From contig DASPNJ010000090.1 in the NCBI GenBank assembly GCA_035626595.1, positions 1 to 64,000 of the forward strand: a stretch of DNA of 64,000 nucleotides, given 5' to 3'. Each line of letters starts with the position of its first letter. Within the stretch, counting starts at the first letter, position 1. The position numbers were made by a program, and so were the translations under genes. Below the pieces are notes generated by a model. It was given only the letters and a program-made list of their open reading frames with translations. It was not told the DNA's origin and searched no databases. Origin of the DNA: JAQGMV01 sp035626595 (GTDB lineage: Bacteria; Pseudomonadota; Gammaproteobacteria; Burkholderiales; SG8-41). Below, piece after piece: positions 33,206-42,508 of the stretch.

Positions 33206-34534
33206 CTAGAACCGATGCCGCACGCTGGCCGCGAACGCGTCCTGGTTCTCGCCCGGCCGCAGCGCACCGTAACCGCCGGTGAGACCGCCGAGGTTGTAGA
33301 CGCCCGCCGAATCGTTGTCGAGGCGCACGTAACCGAAGTTGAACTCGGTCCGTTTCGAGAACGTGTACACGTAACGGATCTGCCACAGCTTCGCACCGTT
33401 GTCGCCCGAGCCGCCCGGAAGCGCGATCGGACGCGTAACGCCGCTGGCGCCAAGCTGTGCAGCGCCGCCCGGCAGCGTCGGGCTCACGCCGAACACGGTG
33501 GTACCGGCCGAGCCGACGAGGTTCGCGCCGCCGGCAAGCACGCCCGACTGCCGCGAGTCCTGCGCACGCGTGTAAGCCGCACGCAGACCGTGCGGTCCGA
33601 CGATGCGCCAGTCGACGCCCAGGTGCCAGCCGCGATACTTCACTTCGGCCGGCGCTGCAACGGTGCCGACCTCGACTTCCTGGCGGGTGTACGCGGCACC
33701 GAAACGCACCGGACCCCACGTATACGCGGCAGCGACGTGCCAGCCGTCGTCGCTGCCTTCGCGCACCGTACCGGCAGCGACCGGAACGCCCGTCGGGCCG
33801 TTCGCATCCTTGTGCCGCTCGTAGCCTGCGCCGACGTAGATCGGACCGGCGCGATATTGGCCGCCGAGAGACAGAATGCGCGGATGGCTGTTGTTCGCCG
33901 GGTCGAGCGTGCCGGTCGACGGTTGCGACGCGGTGAACATCGCCATCACCTGGAAGCCGCCGAAATTCGGGCTGTCGTAGTTGATGCTGCTGTTCTGGCG
34001 ACGCTTGAAGATGGCGCGGCCCGCGCTGGCGGCCGATCCGGCGGCGGCGCCCGGCCACGCGGTCGTGGTCGAACCGCCGGCCAGCAGGAATGCGCTACCC
34101 CAGATGCCGGTGTCGTTGGCACCCACCTGGCCCGGGCTGATCGTGCGCTTGAACGGCGCGTCCCAGTTGCCGACGAACACGTTGCCGAAGCCACCTTTCA
34201 GACCCAGTGCGCTGTTACGCGAGCACCAGCCCTCCTGGCTGACGCCGCGCGGGTCGGCCGTGCTCGTGCACTGGAACCACGCCGACAGACCGCCGCCGAG
34301 CTTCTCTTCGCCCTTGAAGCCGATTTCGCTGCCGGGGGTCTGGACGAAGTCGGCGTCGCTGCGATCGACACCGGTGGTGAAGGGCGCCGCCGTCGTCGCG
34401 TTGCGGCCCTGATCGGCCCACGAGTATTCGACGTACATCGTGCCGAAGATCTGCACGGTACTCGTCTGCGCAACCGCCAATGCGGGTGTGCCGAACGCCG
34501 TCGCAACCGCTAATGCGGCGAGTTTTTTCTGCAT
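33206..34534 (-). CDS. Gram-negative porin (general diffusion type)
   Basis: Outer-membrane trimeric beta-barrel for small solutes. It is 442 aa from the ATG at 34534, which has GAGGAG about ten bases upstream. The signal peptide MQKKLAALAVATAFGTPALA is followed by AQTSTVQIFGTMYVEYSW, a typical first strand of betaproteobacterial porins. The C-terminus ends VRHRF with the terminal phenylalanine that BAM recognises. It folds with help from SurA, encoded at 7.5 kb. It has its own terminator and a 180-base upstream region facing the merR gene. Confidence 0.93.
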   Translation of the reverse strand: MQKKLAALAVATAFGTPALAVAQTSTVQIFGTMYVEYSWADQGRNATTAAPFTTGVDRSDADFVQTPGSEIGFKGEEKLGGGLSAWFQCTSTADPRGVSQEGWCSRNSALGLKGGFGNVFVGNWDAPFKRTISPGQVGANDTGIWGSAFLLAGGSTTTAWPGAAAGSAASAGRAIFKRRQNSSINYDSPNFGGFQVMAMFTASQPSTGTLDPANNSHPRILSLGGQYRAGPIYVGAGYERHKDANGPTGVPVAAGTVREGSDDGWHVAAAYTWGPVRFGAAYTRQEVEVGTVAAPAEVKYRGWHLGVDWRIVGPHGLRAAYTRAQDSRQSGVLAGGANLVGSAGTTVFGVSPTLPGGAAQLGASGVTRPIALPGGSGDNGAKLWQIRYVYTFSKRTEFNFGYVRLDNDSAGVYNLGGLTGGYGALRPGENQDAFAASVRHRF

Positions 34535-34716
34535 ACATTTCTCCTCGTTGTCTTGAGATGAAGCGGTGGAGCTACTCTGCGGATCGCCGTGCATTCGGCG
34601 CACGCGGAGGCCAGTATGCAGAGCGCATATCGGTACCTCCAAGAAGTTTTCGGCGCGATGAACGAAAGCGTTGCGCGCGCGACACACAAGTCTCAACCAC
34701 GGAGCAAGCTCCATGG

Positions 34717-35199
34717 TTAGCGCATCAGCGAGCTGCTTTCAGCAGTGTGTATCGCGGGCTTTGTTGCGGTCGCCGATCTGTGCTTCTTCTGCGAGGCGAG
34801 TTGGCGCGCGCTCAATATTTCGAACAGCAGATCTTCGGTACCTTCGTGCGCAACGGCATTCTTCGCGATGAGCACGGCGCTCAGCGCTTCGGACATCGCC
34901 TCCAGCGCGCCGATCGTCGCTTCAACCTCCGTCTTCTTTTCCGCGAGCATCCGAAACGTCGCAGCCCGTGCCGCGGGCGTCGCGCCCTCGAGATCCACCA
35001 GCCTGTGGATCTCGGCCAGCGTAAAGCCGCAGCGCTGCGCGTGCTTGATCACGAGGAGCCGGCGCACCGCGGCGTCGCAGTAGAGCCGGTAACCGGCAGG
35101 CGTCTTGCTGTCGGCGGAGATAAGTCCCTGGCGTTCGTAGAAGCGGATGCTGTCTGCCTTCACCCGCGCTTTTCTGCCGAGCCTGCCGATCGTGTACAT
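34717..35199 (-). CDS. MerR-family transcriptional regulator
   Basis: It is 160 aa. The winged helix is at the N-terminus (MYTIGRLGRKARVKADSIRFYERQ in two blocks, then AGYRLYCDAAVRRL), followed by a dimerising coiled coil (about 85-120). The metal-binding cysteines of MerR, ZntR or CueR are absent from the C-terminal part; only two cysteines occur, at about 54 and 70. The signal is therefore not obviously a metal. It is divergent from mscS and upstream of the porin, either of which could be a target. ZntR/PbrR-like regulators are the nearest recognisable type. Confidence 0.88.
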   Translation of the reverse strand: MYTIGRLGRKARVKADSIRFYERQGLISADSKTPAGYRLYCDAAVRRLLVIKHAQRCGFTLAEIHRLVDLEGATPAARAATFRMLAEKKTEVEATIGALEAMSEALSAVLIAKNAVAHEGTEDLLFEILSARQLASQKKHRSATATKPAIHTAESSSLMR

Positions 35200-35303
35200 A
35201 CGCCCCCCAATTCTCGGTGGTTATCAGCGTAGGACCGTCGCGTCAGGCTAAGTCTTACAACGCCGGCTCGTTTTCGGCGCATTAATTGCTGCCGCCGCTC
35301 CTC

Positions 35304-36431
35304 ATGAAGCTTTTCTACCAGGCCTGGGCGGCGAACGATATTTACGACTGGCTTCTCGCCGGTTGTGCCTTTGCGATCACGCTGCTCGCGATCGCGCTCG
35401 CGCGCAGCGTGCTGCGGCGGGTGCTCCCGCGCCTCGCGAGCCGTACGGCGACGGGGCTCGACGATTCGATCGTGCAGGCGATCGACGGCACCAAGCTCTG
35501 GCTGCTCACGCCGGCTGCGCTCTATGCGGGGCTCTCGCTCGTCAACCTGCCGCCGAAGCTCGACCGGCTGGCGACCTCGATCGCGATCATTGCCCTCGTG
35601 GCGCAGGTCACGGTGTGGGTCAACCGGCTGATCCGCGCATCGACGCAACGCCAGATCGAGCGGCGACGCACCGGCGGCGAGGCGATCACCGCGATCTCGC
35701 TCATGGGCTTCGCCGCGCGCGTGCTCGTGTGGTCGATGATGATCCTGTTCGCGCTGGATCAGCTCGGCTTCGACATCACGGCGCTCGTCGCCGGTCTAGG
35801 CATCGGCGGCGTGGCGGTCGCCCTCGCCGTGCAGAACGTGCTGGGCGACCTGTTCGCGTCGATCTCGATCGTGATGGACAAGCCGTTCGTCGTCGGCGAC
35901 TTCATCGTCGTCGACAAGGACATGGGCACCGTCGAGTACATCGGGGTCAAGACGACCCGCGTGCGCGCTCTCTCCGGCGAGCTGATCGTCTTCTCCAACA
36001 ACGAGCTGCTGAAAGCGCGCATACACAACTACAAGCGCATGTACGAGCGGCGCATCGAATTCCGGATCGACGTGGTCTACGACACGCCGCCCGAGCAGCT
36101 CGAGGCGATTCCGGGGATCATGCGCCGCGCGATCGAGTCGCAGCAGAAGACGCGCTTCGACCGCGCACACCTGAAGGAGTGCGGCGCGCACGCCTACGTA
36201 TTCGAGGCCGTGTATATCGTGCTCGACCCCGACTACAACCTGTACATGGACATCCAGCAGGCGATCAATCTGGCGATCGTCCGCGACTTCCAGGCCGAGG
36301 GCATCGCCTTCGCCTACCCGACGCAGACGCTGTTCGTGAACCTGCCGGCGCGGCCGCCCGAAAACGACGCGGGCGGGCCGCAGGCACGCGACGCGAGCCT
36401 CGAGGGCAGCGCTTCGCGTCATGCCGCGTGA
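35304..36431 (+). CDS. Small-conductance mechanosensitive channel, MscS family
   Basis: Inner-membrane channel that opens on hypo-osmotic stress. It is 375 aa from the ATG at 35304; a TTG 18 bases upstream is possible. Four or five N-terminal helices precede the pore helix GLGIGGVAVALAVQNVLGDL, the MscS glycine/alanine packing motif. A beta domain (KPFVVGDFIVVDKDMGTVEYI) and a C-terminal alpha/beta domain follow. It is shorter than MscK. The pilB-like gene starts inside its 3' end. Confidence 0.93.
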   Translation: MKLFYQAWAANDIYDWLLAGCAFAITLLAIALARSVLRRVLPRLASRTATGLDDSIVQAIDGTKLWLLTPAALYAGLSLVNLPPKLDRLATSIAIIALVAQVTVWVNRLIRASTQRQIERRRTGGEAITAISLMGFAARVLVWSMMILFALDQLGFDITALVAGLGIGGVAVALAVQNVLGDLFASISIVMDKPFVVGDFIVVDKDMGTVEYIGVKTTRVRALSGELIVFSNNELLKARIHNYKRMYERRIEFRIDVVYDTPPEQLEAIPGIMRRAIESQQKTRFDRAHLKECGAHAYVFEAVYIVLDPDYNLYMDIQQAINLAIVRDFQAEGIAFAYPTQTLFVNLPARPPENDAGGPQARDASLEGSASRHAA

Positions 36432-38337
36432 GGCAGGCGTCGTCCCGTATTCGTGGCATGATGCACGGGTGGACACCCAGTTCGAGCCGCCGCTCCGCGT
36501 AGAGCCGCTGCAGGGCGCCGAAGGCGCGCGCACCGATCTCCAGAAAGTCGCGACGCTCGAGCAGCTCTACACGGCGCTGCACGCGAAGCGCCCGATGCTC
36601 GGCGGGCGCATGGGCGAGCTCATGGTGGACGCGCAGTTGATCAGCCGCGAGCAGCTCGACGTCGCGCTCCAGTTCCAGCGCCACAACGAGAAGAAGCATC
36701 TCGGCGAGATCCTGGTCGAGCTCGGCTTCCTCACGCGCGACCAGCTCTATCTCGTGCTGTGCCAGAAGCTCGGCATCCCGTTCGTCGACCTCACCAAGTT
36801 CGGCATCGATGCACGGCTGCTGAAGGTGCTGCCAGACGATCTGGTTCGCAAGAACGGCGTGGTGCCGCTCTGCTACATCGAAGGCCGGCTCGTCGTCGCA
36901 GTCTCGGATCCGCTCGACACCATTCCGCTCGAGCACGTGCGCTTCTACACGCAGGCGCCGGTCACGCCGGTGATGGCGACCGCGGACGACATCGAGCGCG
37001 CGATCGTGCTCTATTACGGCGGCGGCACGGAGCACCATGAAGTGCAGCAGATCGCGCAGCAGCTCCGCGACGAGCTGCGCGCCGGCGACGACGCCAAAGA
37101 GGAAGTCATCAAGGAGACGGACAGCACGCTCGTGCGGCTCGTCAACAAGATCATCATTGACGCGCACGCGGCGGGCTCGTCTGACATCCACATCGAAGCG
37201 AACCGCGGCCGCGAAAGCGTCGTGATCCGCTTCCGCAACGACGGCGTGCTCTCCGAATACCTGCGGCTGCCGTACAACTTCCGCAGCGCCACGGTCTCGC
37301 GCATCAAGATCATGGCCGGCATCGACATCTCGGAGCGGCGGCGCGCGCAGGACGGCCGTATCGCGTTCAAGGATTTTGCCCCGCTCGACATCGAGCTGAG
37401 GGTCGTGACCGTACCGACGCGCGACGGGCTCGAAGACGTCGTCATGCGGCTGCTCACGGCGACCGAGCCGATCCCCGTCCGCAAGCTCGGACTGTCGGAC
37501 CACGATCTCGCGCGCGTGCAATCGCTCATCCGCAAGCCTTACGGTCTCATACTCGCGGCGGGGCCGACCGGCTCGGGCAAGACGACGACCCTGCACTCGC
37601 TGATCAGTGTCATCAACGAGCCCGGCACCAAGATCTGGACGGCCGAAAATCCGATCGAGATCACGCAGCCCGGTTTGAGGCAGGTGCAGGTCAATGCGAA
37701 GATCGGCTGGGATTTCGCCACCGTCATGCGCGCGTTCCTGCGCGCCGATCCCGACGTGATCATGGTCGGCGAGATGCGCGATCAGGAGACCGCCGGCATC
37801 GGCGTCGAAGCCTCCCTCACGGGACACCTCGTGTTCTCCACGCTGCATACGAACAGCGCCGCCGAGACCGTCGTGCGCCTGCTCGACATGGGCATCGATC
37901 CGTTCAGCTTCAGCGATTCGCTGCTCGGCGTGCTCGCGCAGCGTCTGGCGCGCAGGCTGTGCGTCAAATGCCGCGTGAGGCACGCGGCGCTGCCGGTGGA
38001 GATCGAGGCGTTGGCCGAGGAGTACTGCTACGACACGGATCTGAAGGTCGGTGACGTGCTCGCCGAGTGGCACAAGCGGCACGGCACGCAGGCCTACACG
38101 TACGAAGCAAAAGGCTGCAACGCGTGCCGCAAGACCGGTTATCGCGGCCGCATCGGGCTCTTCGAGTTGCTCGTCGTGTCGCCGCAGATCCGGCAGATGA
38201 TGTTGCATCGCGCATCGGCCACCGAAATCCGTAAGGCCGCGATGGCCGACGGCATGCGCACGCTGAAGCAGGACGGCATCGAGAAGTGTCTGACCGGCGA
38301 GACCGATCTGCACGAAGTGCGCGCGGCCGTTCTGTAG
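36421..38337 (+). CDS. GspE/PulE/PilB-family secretion ATPase
   Basis: Hexameric ATPase that powers type IV pilus or type II secretion assembly. It is 638 aa from ATG 36421, or 622 aa from GTG 36469. A GspE N-terminal domain (about 75-190) is followed by the catalytic domain with Walker A GPTGSGKTTTLHS (381-393), Asp box, and VGEMRDQETAGIGVEASLTG. A four-cysteine zinc element is formed by CVKC and CNAC near the C-terminus. No other pil or gsp gene is in the window, so its system is unknown. It overlaps mscS by 11 bases. Confidence 0.9.
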   Translation: MPREAGVVPYSWHDARVDTQFEPPLRVEPLQGAEGARTDLQKVATLEQLYTALHAKRPMLGGRMGELMVDAQLISREQLDVALQFQRHNEKKHLGEILVELGFLTRDQLYLVLCQKLGIPFVDLTKFGIDARLLKVLPDDLVRKNGVVPLCYIEGRLVVAVSDPLDTIPLEHVRFYTQAPVTPVMATADDIERAIVLYYGGGTEHHEVQQIAQQLRDELRAGDDAKEEVIKETDSTLVRLVNKIIIDAHAAGSSDIHIEANRGRESVVIRFRNDGVLSEYLRLPYNFRSATVSRIKIMAGIDISERRRAQDGRIAFKDFAPLDIELRVVTVPTRDGLEDVVMRLLTATEPIPVRKLGLSDHDLARVQSLIRKPYGLILAAGPTGSGKTTTLHSLISVINEPGTKIWTAENPIEITQPGLRQVQVNAKIGWDFATVMRAFLRADPDVIMVGEMRDQETAGIGVEASLTGHLVFSTLHTNSAAETVVRLLDMGIDPFSFSDSLLGVLAQRLARRLCVKCRVRHAALPVEIEALAEEYCYDTDLKVGDVLAEWHKRHGTQAYTYEAKGCNACRKTGYRGRIGLFELLVVSPQIRQMMLHRASATEIRKAAMADGMRTLKQDGIEKCLTGETDLHEVRAAVL

Positions 38338-38448
38338 TATTCCGCACGGGGAACCGCGCGGTTATAGTATGCGCACGCGCTGCCGGCTCCGACGGACAGC
38401 GAGTGCACGGCCGGGCGTTGTTTTTGCGATCAACCAGTGGAGGTGAAT

Positions 38449-38814
38449 ATGAAGTCAGCAGGTGTTGCAATGATCTGCCGCATGCTCATCGTGTCCATGA
38501 TGTTCCTGTCGTTTCACGCGTCCGCCGGCATGATCGGCACCGACCAGGTTGCGAACGCCGCGGCATCGACCGTTTCCGAGCGCGCGCACATCCACAGCAT
38601 GCTGTCCCGTGCGGATGTCGCGAGTCAGCTCCAGAGCCTGGGCGTGGACGTCAAAGCGGCACAGGATCGTGTTGCCGTCATGACCGATGACGAAGCGCGC
38701 TCGCTCGCGGGGCAGCTTCCCACGATGCCCGCGGGCGCGGACAGCGACGGCTGGTTGATCGCCGCGGTCGTGGTCGCGGCCGTCCTCCTGTGGTGGTGGT
38801 GGGCGCGCAGGTAA
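38449..38814 (+). CDS. PA2779-family small membrane protein
   Basis: It is 121 aa, preceded by a strong GGAGG six bases before the ATG. An N-terminal hydrophobic signal (about 5-28) ends near FHASAG. The middle has VSERAHIHSMLSRADVASQLQSLG, the block shared by PA2779-type proteins, and the C-terminus is one membrane helix (about 98-115) followed by WWWWARR. Function is unknown. In many beta- and gammaproteobacteria it precedes a PA2778-type peptidase, as here. A strong terminator starts 24 bases after its stop. Confidence 0.88.
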   Translation: MKSAGVAMICRMLIVSMMFLSFHASAGMIGTDQVANAAASTVSERAHIHSMLSRADVASQLQSLGVDVKAAQDRVAVMTDDEARSLAGQLPTMPAGADSDGWLIAAVVVAAVLLWWWWARR

Positions 38815-38816
38815 GC

Positions 38817-39785
38817 TTGAGCCGGACTTTCGGCGAAAACGCCCGCGTCATCGCGGGCGTTTTTTTCTCATGCGCGATGCTCGCCGGCTGCGCCAGCATC
38901 ATTCCGCAGACTGCCGAGCTGCGAGACCGCTGGCCGCCGGATCTGGCGCTGCAGGCGCAAATCGCGAACGTGCCGTTCTTCCCGCAGGTGGAGTACCAGT
39001 GCGGACCGGCGGCGCTGGCGACCGCGCTCGCGCACGCCGGCGCACCGGTGACACCCGACGAGCTGGTGAGTCAGGTGTACATCCCGGCGCGCAAAGGCTC
39101 GGTCACCACCGAGATGCTCGCGGCGCCGCGCCGTTACGGCATGGTGTCGTACCTGCTGAGCCCGAGCCTCGAGGACGTGCTGCGTGAGGTCTCCGCGGGC
39201 AATCCGGTGGTCGTGTTTCAGAACTATGGGCGCTGGCCCTTCAAGCAGTGGCATTACGCGGTGGTTGTCGGGTACAACAGCCGCAGCGGAAACCTCGTGC
39301 TGCGCTCGGGCGAGGACCGCGAGCGTCTCGAGCACGTCGCGCTCTTCGAATACACCTGGAAAGACGGCGGCCGCTGGGCCATGGTCGCGCTGCCGCCTGA
39401 TCGCATGCCGGTCACGGCGGCGCGGGAGCGATATCTCGATGCCATAGTCGCGCTCGAACGCGTCGGCAAACCGCAGGCTGCGGCGCGTGCATACGAGCGA
39501 CTTCTCTCGCGCTGGCCGCACGATCTCGGCGCCAGCATCGGACTCGCGAACGCGTATCACACGCTCGGCGAGCTTGCGCGCGCCGAAAGCGTGCTGCGCC
39601 GCGCGCTCGAACGTCACCCGGATTCGACGCCGGTGCTGAACAATCTCGCGCAGACGCTCTCCGACCTCGGACGCAGCGACGAAGCGCTGAAGGTGATCGA
39701 GCGCGTACCCGCCGGGAGCCCGTACGGCAAAGCGATCGCGGAAACGCGCGCGCTCATACTGCAACGATTAGGAACGACCCAATGA
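38817..39785 (+). CDS. PA2778-family C39-like cysteine peptidase lipoprotein with TPRs
   Basis: It is 322 aa from TTG 38817, chosen because it gives a compact lipoprotein signal (ARVIAGVFFSCAMLAG then C). GTG codons from 38790 are alternatives inside the PA2779 gene. A C39-type papain-like domain (about 45-200) has the catalytic Cys in EYQCGPAALATAL and His in QWHYAVVVGYN. About three TPRs (about 210-315) follow. The substrate is unknown. It is probably anchored to a membrane in the periplasm. An intrinsic terminator lies inside the signal-peptide codons, so expression must depend on read-through. Confidence 0.85.
   Translation: MSRTFGENARVIAGVFFSCAMLAGCASIIPQTAELRDRWPPDLALQAQIANVPFFPQVEYQCGPAALATALAHAGAPVTPDELVSQVYIPARKGSVTTEMLAAPRRYGMVSYLLSPSLEDVLREVSAGNPVVVFQNYGRWPFKQWHYAVVVGYNSRSGNLVLRSGEDRERLEHVALFEYTWKDGGRWAMVALPPDRMPVTAARERYLDAIVALERVGKPQAAARAYERLLSRWPHDLGASIGLANAYHTLGELARAESVLRRALERHPDSTPVLNNLAQTLSDLGRSDEALKVIERVPAGSPYGKAIAETRALILQRLGTTQ
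38838..38866 (+). terminator. Strong intrinsic terminator inside the PA2778 coding region
   Basis: AACGCCCGCG (38838-38847) pairs perfectly with CGCGGGCGTT (38852-38861) around TCAT, and the T run continues to 38866. It is 24 bases after the PA2779 stop, and its bases encode residues 8-17 of the PA2778-type lipoprotein. Confidence 0.88.
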
Positions 39786-40909
39786 CCTCCACGACGTCCG
39801 AACAGGACGAGATGCTGAAAGCGAGCGTCGCCGACTTCGTCGCGCGCGGCACCGACATCGCGCGCGTGCGGCGACTGCGCGGAACGCCCCAGGAATTCGA
39901 TCGCGACATCTGGCGGCAGATGGCCGAGCTCGGCTGGCTCGGCGTCGCGGTGCCGGAGGCCTACGGCGGCATGGGACTCGGCGTGCGCGAAGCCGCACTC
40001 GTCGCCGGCGGCCTGGCGCGCGCGCTCACGCCGGAGCCGTATGCCGCCTCGGCGGTGCTCGCGGCGGGTGCGCTCGCGGCATCCGCGAACGAGCCGCTCA
40101 AGCAGGCGCTGCTGCCGGCGTTCGTCAGCGGCGAACGCGTCCTCTCGCTCGCGTGGCAGGAGACCGCCGGCGCGCTCGACGGCGCGCACATCGCGCTCCG
40201 CGCGACGCCGTTCGAGGGCGGCTACCGCTTGAGCGGCACGAAACGCTATATACCGGGCGCGGCCGGCGCGGACGTGTTCGTCGTGGCCGCGCGCGCGCAC
40301 GATGGTCTCGTCCTTGCGTGTGTCGACGCCGGCACTCAGGGCGTGACGCTCGATCTCGACCCGATCGCGGACGGACGGCACTTCGGCACGCTCACCCTGG
40401 AAGACGCCGTAGCGCCGCGCGATTCCGTCGCCGCAACCGGCCAGGCTGCAGCGGCCGCGCTCGAGCGCGCGCTGGATCACACGCGGGCGGTCGCCGCCGC
40501 GGAGCTCCATGGCGTGATGGCGAAGGCGCTCGACATGAGCGTCGATTACATGAAGACGCGCGTGCAGTTCGGAAAACCTATCGGAAGCTTCCAGGCCCTG
40601 CAGCATCGCGCGGTCGATCTCTACATTCAGCAGCAGCTTTCGTCCGCCGTGCTGGACGAGGGTCTTCGCGAGCTCGCCCGCGAACCGCAGGCCGAGCGGC
40701 GGGCGGCGATCGCGAGCCGGCTGAAAGCGCGTTGCGCCGAAGCCGGCGTGCGCATCTGCCGCGAGGCGATCCAGATCCACGGTGCTATCGGGTTCACCGA
40801 CGAATTCGACGTTGGCCTGTATCTCAAACGCGCGCTGGTGCTCGCCGCCTGGCTCGGCAATGCAGGCCAGCACCGCCGCCGCTACGCCGGGCTGACGTTA
40901 ACAGCCTGA
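39782..40909 (+). CDS. Acyl-CoA dehydrogenase (smaller, pimeloyl-type subunit)
   Basis: FAD enzyme that desaturates an acyl-CoA. It is 375 aa. Helical N-domain (about 1-115), beta domain and C-terminal helical domain with IQIHGAIGFTDEFDVGLYLKR, where the FAD-binding motif lies. It overlaps the PA2778 gene by 4 bases and is followed by a second acyl-CoA dehydrogenase gene after 54 bases. Such adjacent pairs are typical of heteromeric PimC/PimD-like or FadE28/29-like enzymes. Chain-length specificity is not visible. Confidence 0.88.
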   Translation: MTSTTSEQDEMLKASVADFVARGTDIARVRRLRGTPQEFDRDIWRQMAELGWLGVAVPEAYGGMGLGVREAALVAGGLARALTPEPYAASAVLAAGALAASANEPLKQALLPAFVSGERVLSLAWQETAGALDGAHIALRATPFEGGYRLSGTKRYIPGAAGADVFVVAARAHDGLVLACVDAGTQGVTLDLDPIADGRHFGTLTLEDAVAPRDSVAATGQAAAAALERALDHTRAVAAAELHGVMAKALDMSVDYMKTRVQFGKPIGSFQALQHRAVDLYIQQQLSSAVLDEGLRELAREPQAERRAAIASRLKARCAEAGVRICREAIQIHGAIGFTDEFDVGLYLKRALVLAAWLGNAGQHRRRYAGLTLTA

Positions 40910-40963
40910 AACAGGAGCCCCTCTCTCCGCACGCGGGGAGAGGTACGGGCGAGAGGAAACAAG

Positions 40964-42118
40964 ATGCCGCAAGCCGATTACAACGCACTCTCCGACGACG
41001 ATTTCCGCCGCGAGGTCCGCGACTTCATCGAAAAGCGCTACCCGAAAGAGCTGCGTTTCCTGTCGCGCCGCGTGCGCATGGACGAGATCCGTCCCTGGTG
41101 GAACGCGCTGTATGAAAAGGGCTGGATCGCGCCCAACTGGCCGCAGGAGTGGGGCGGCATGGGTCTCGATGCGGGCAAGATGGTGATCTATCTCGAAGAG
41201 CTCGAGCGCTACGGCGTCATGCGCGCCGCCGATCAGGGCATCACGCAGGTCGGGCCGATTCTCATGAAGTACGGCACCGACGCGCAGAAAAACCATTACC
41301 TGCCGCGCACCGCGTCCGGCGAGATCATCTGGGCGCAGGGGTATTCGGAACCCGGCGCCGGATCCGACCTGGCGAATCTCCAGACCTCCGCCGTAATCGA
41401 GGGCGGTGGGTTCGTGATCAACGGCCAGAAGATCTGGACGTCGTTCGCGGACGAGGCGACGCACATCTATCTGCTCGTGCGTACCGACAAGGAAGCGAAA
41501 AAGCAGAAGGGCATCAGTTTCCTGCTCGTCGACAAGGCAACGCCCGGCATCACCATCCGGCCGATCCGCAACATCGCGGGACACGCGGAGTTCTGCCAGG
41601 TCTTCTTCGACAACGTGCGCGTGCCGCGCGATGCGCTGGTCGGCAAGTTGAACGAGGGCTGGACGGTCGCCAAAGCGCTGCTCGGCCACGAGCGGCTCAA
41701 CATCGGCAGTCCGCGGCGCCCGCAGTACGCGCTCACGCGGCTGGAGATGCTCGCGCGCGCGAAGGGTCTCTTCGACGATCAGGGCTTCGTCGACCGCTTC
41801 GTCGAGATCAAGCTCGACCTGGAAGACCTCGCCTCGCTGTACTCGCGCTACGTGGAGCAGGTGAAGCGCGGCGACCCGCTCGGCCACGACGTATCCCAGC
41901 TCAAGATCTGGGCGATGGAAGCGTGGCAGCGCCTCACCGATCTCCTTGTCGAGACCGGCGCGGAAGACGGCGTCATGGAAGGCGTACAGGACATTCGGGG
42001 GGCCGAGATCGATTTTCTCGCACCGTTCTATTATGCGCGACCGTCCACGATCTACGGCGGGTCGAGCGAGATCCAGCGCAACATCCTGTCGAAATACGTG
42101 CTCGAATTGCCTTCGTAA
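40964..42118 (+). CDS. Acyl-CoA dehydrogenase (larger, pimeloyl-type subunit)
   Basis: It is 384 aa. Its features are EWGGMGLDAGKMVIYLEEL in the N-domain, GYSEPGAGSDLANLQT in the flavin region and a C-terminal ARPSTIYGGSSEIQRNILS block, where FAD and subunit contacts occur. It resembles the large subunit of pimeloyl-CoA-type dehydrogenases and probably forms a heteromer with the product of the preceding gene. A hairpin (CCTCTCTCC/GGGGAGAGG-like) fills the gap between the two genes. Confidence 0.9.
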   Translation: MPQADYNALSDDDFRREVRDFIEKRYPKELRFLSRRVRMDEIRPWWNALYEKGWIAPNWPQEWGGMGLDAGKMVIYLEELERYGVMRAADQGITQVGPILMKYGTDAQKNHYLPRTASGEIIWAQGYSEPGAGSDLANLQTSAVIEGGGFVINGQKIWTSFADEATHIYLLVRTDKEAKKQKGISFLLVDKATPGITIRPIRNIAGHAEFCQVFFDNVRVPRDALVGKLNEGWTVAKALLGHERLNIGSPRRPQYALTRLEMLARAKGLFDDQGFVDRFVEIKLDLEDLASLYSRYVEQVKRGDPLGHDVSQLKIWAMEAWQRLTDLLVETGAEDGVMEGVQDIRGAEIDFLAPFYYARPSTIYGGSSEIQRNILSKYVLELPS

Positions 42119-42164
42119 GGTGCGCTGGTAGCAACACCGCGGTGCGTGACCAACGCACCCTACG
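42118..42164. repeat. GTAGGGTGCGCC-family element between convergent genes
   Basis: GGTGCGCTGGT near the left end pairs with ACCAACGCACC near the right, and CCTACG closes the element. It fills the space between the acyl-CoA dehydrogenase and the convergent TPR gene and may serve as a bidirectional transcript end. Confidence 0.6.
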
Positions 42165-42483
42165 ATTTCTTCTCGAGCCGTCGCGCGAACACCGTCATCT
42201 CCTTCGCCGCCTGTTTGTCGCCCTTGCGCTCCGCGATGCTGATGCCTTCGCGGTATGCTGCGAGCGCTTCTTCGCTCGCGCCGCTGCGCTCGAGCGCGCG
42301 GCCGAGCAGCTTCCACGCGGCCGAATAACCGGGATCGTGCGCGAGCGCCGCGCGCAGATGCTCCACGGCGCGTGTGGCCTCACCCTGCTTGAGATATTCG
42401 TTGCCGAGACTGAAGCGAAGCAGCGCGTTGTCGCGTCCGGCGGCGAGGAGCTTCAGCAGGTTGTCGACGGTGGTGGACGGCAT
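42160..42483 (-). CDS. Small tetratricopeptide-repeat protein
   Basis: It is 107 aa from ATG 42483; another ATG at 42495 would add four residues. It contains about two and a half TPRs: NALLRFSLGNEYLKQGEATR, AVEHLRAALAHDPGYSAAWK and ASEEALAAYREGISIAERKG. It has no signal peptide and is probably a cytosolic scaffold. Function is unknown. It diverges from recG across 25 bases, so their promoters must overlap neighbouring coding sequence. Confidence 0.85.
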   Translation of the reverse strand: MPSTTVDNLLKLLAAGRDNALLRFSLGNEYLKQGEATRAVEHLRAALAHDPGYSAAWKLLGRALERSGASEEALAAYREGISIAERKGDKQAAKEMTVFARRLEKKS

Positions 42484-42508
42484 TGCGGCTCGCATCCATC
42501 ATAGCAGC

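Noticed and set aside
33206..34714. Longer porin with the start at 34714
   Set aside because: The extra 60 residues precede a perfect signal peptide with its own SD at 34534, so they are not part of the protein.
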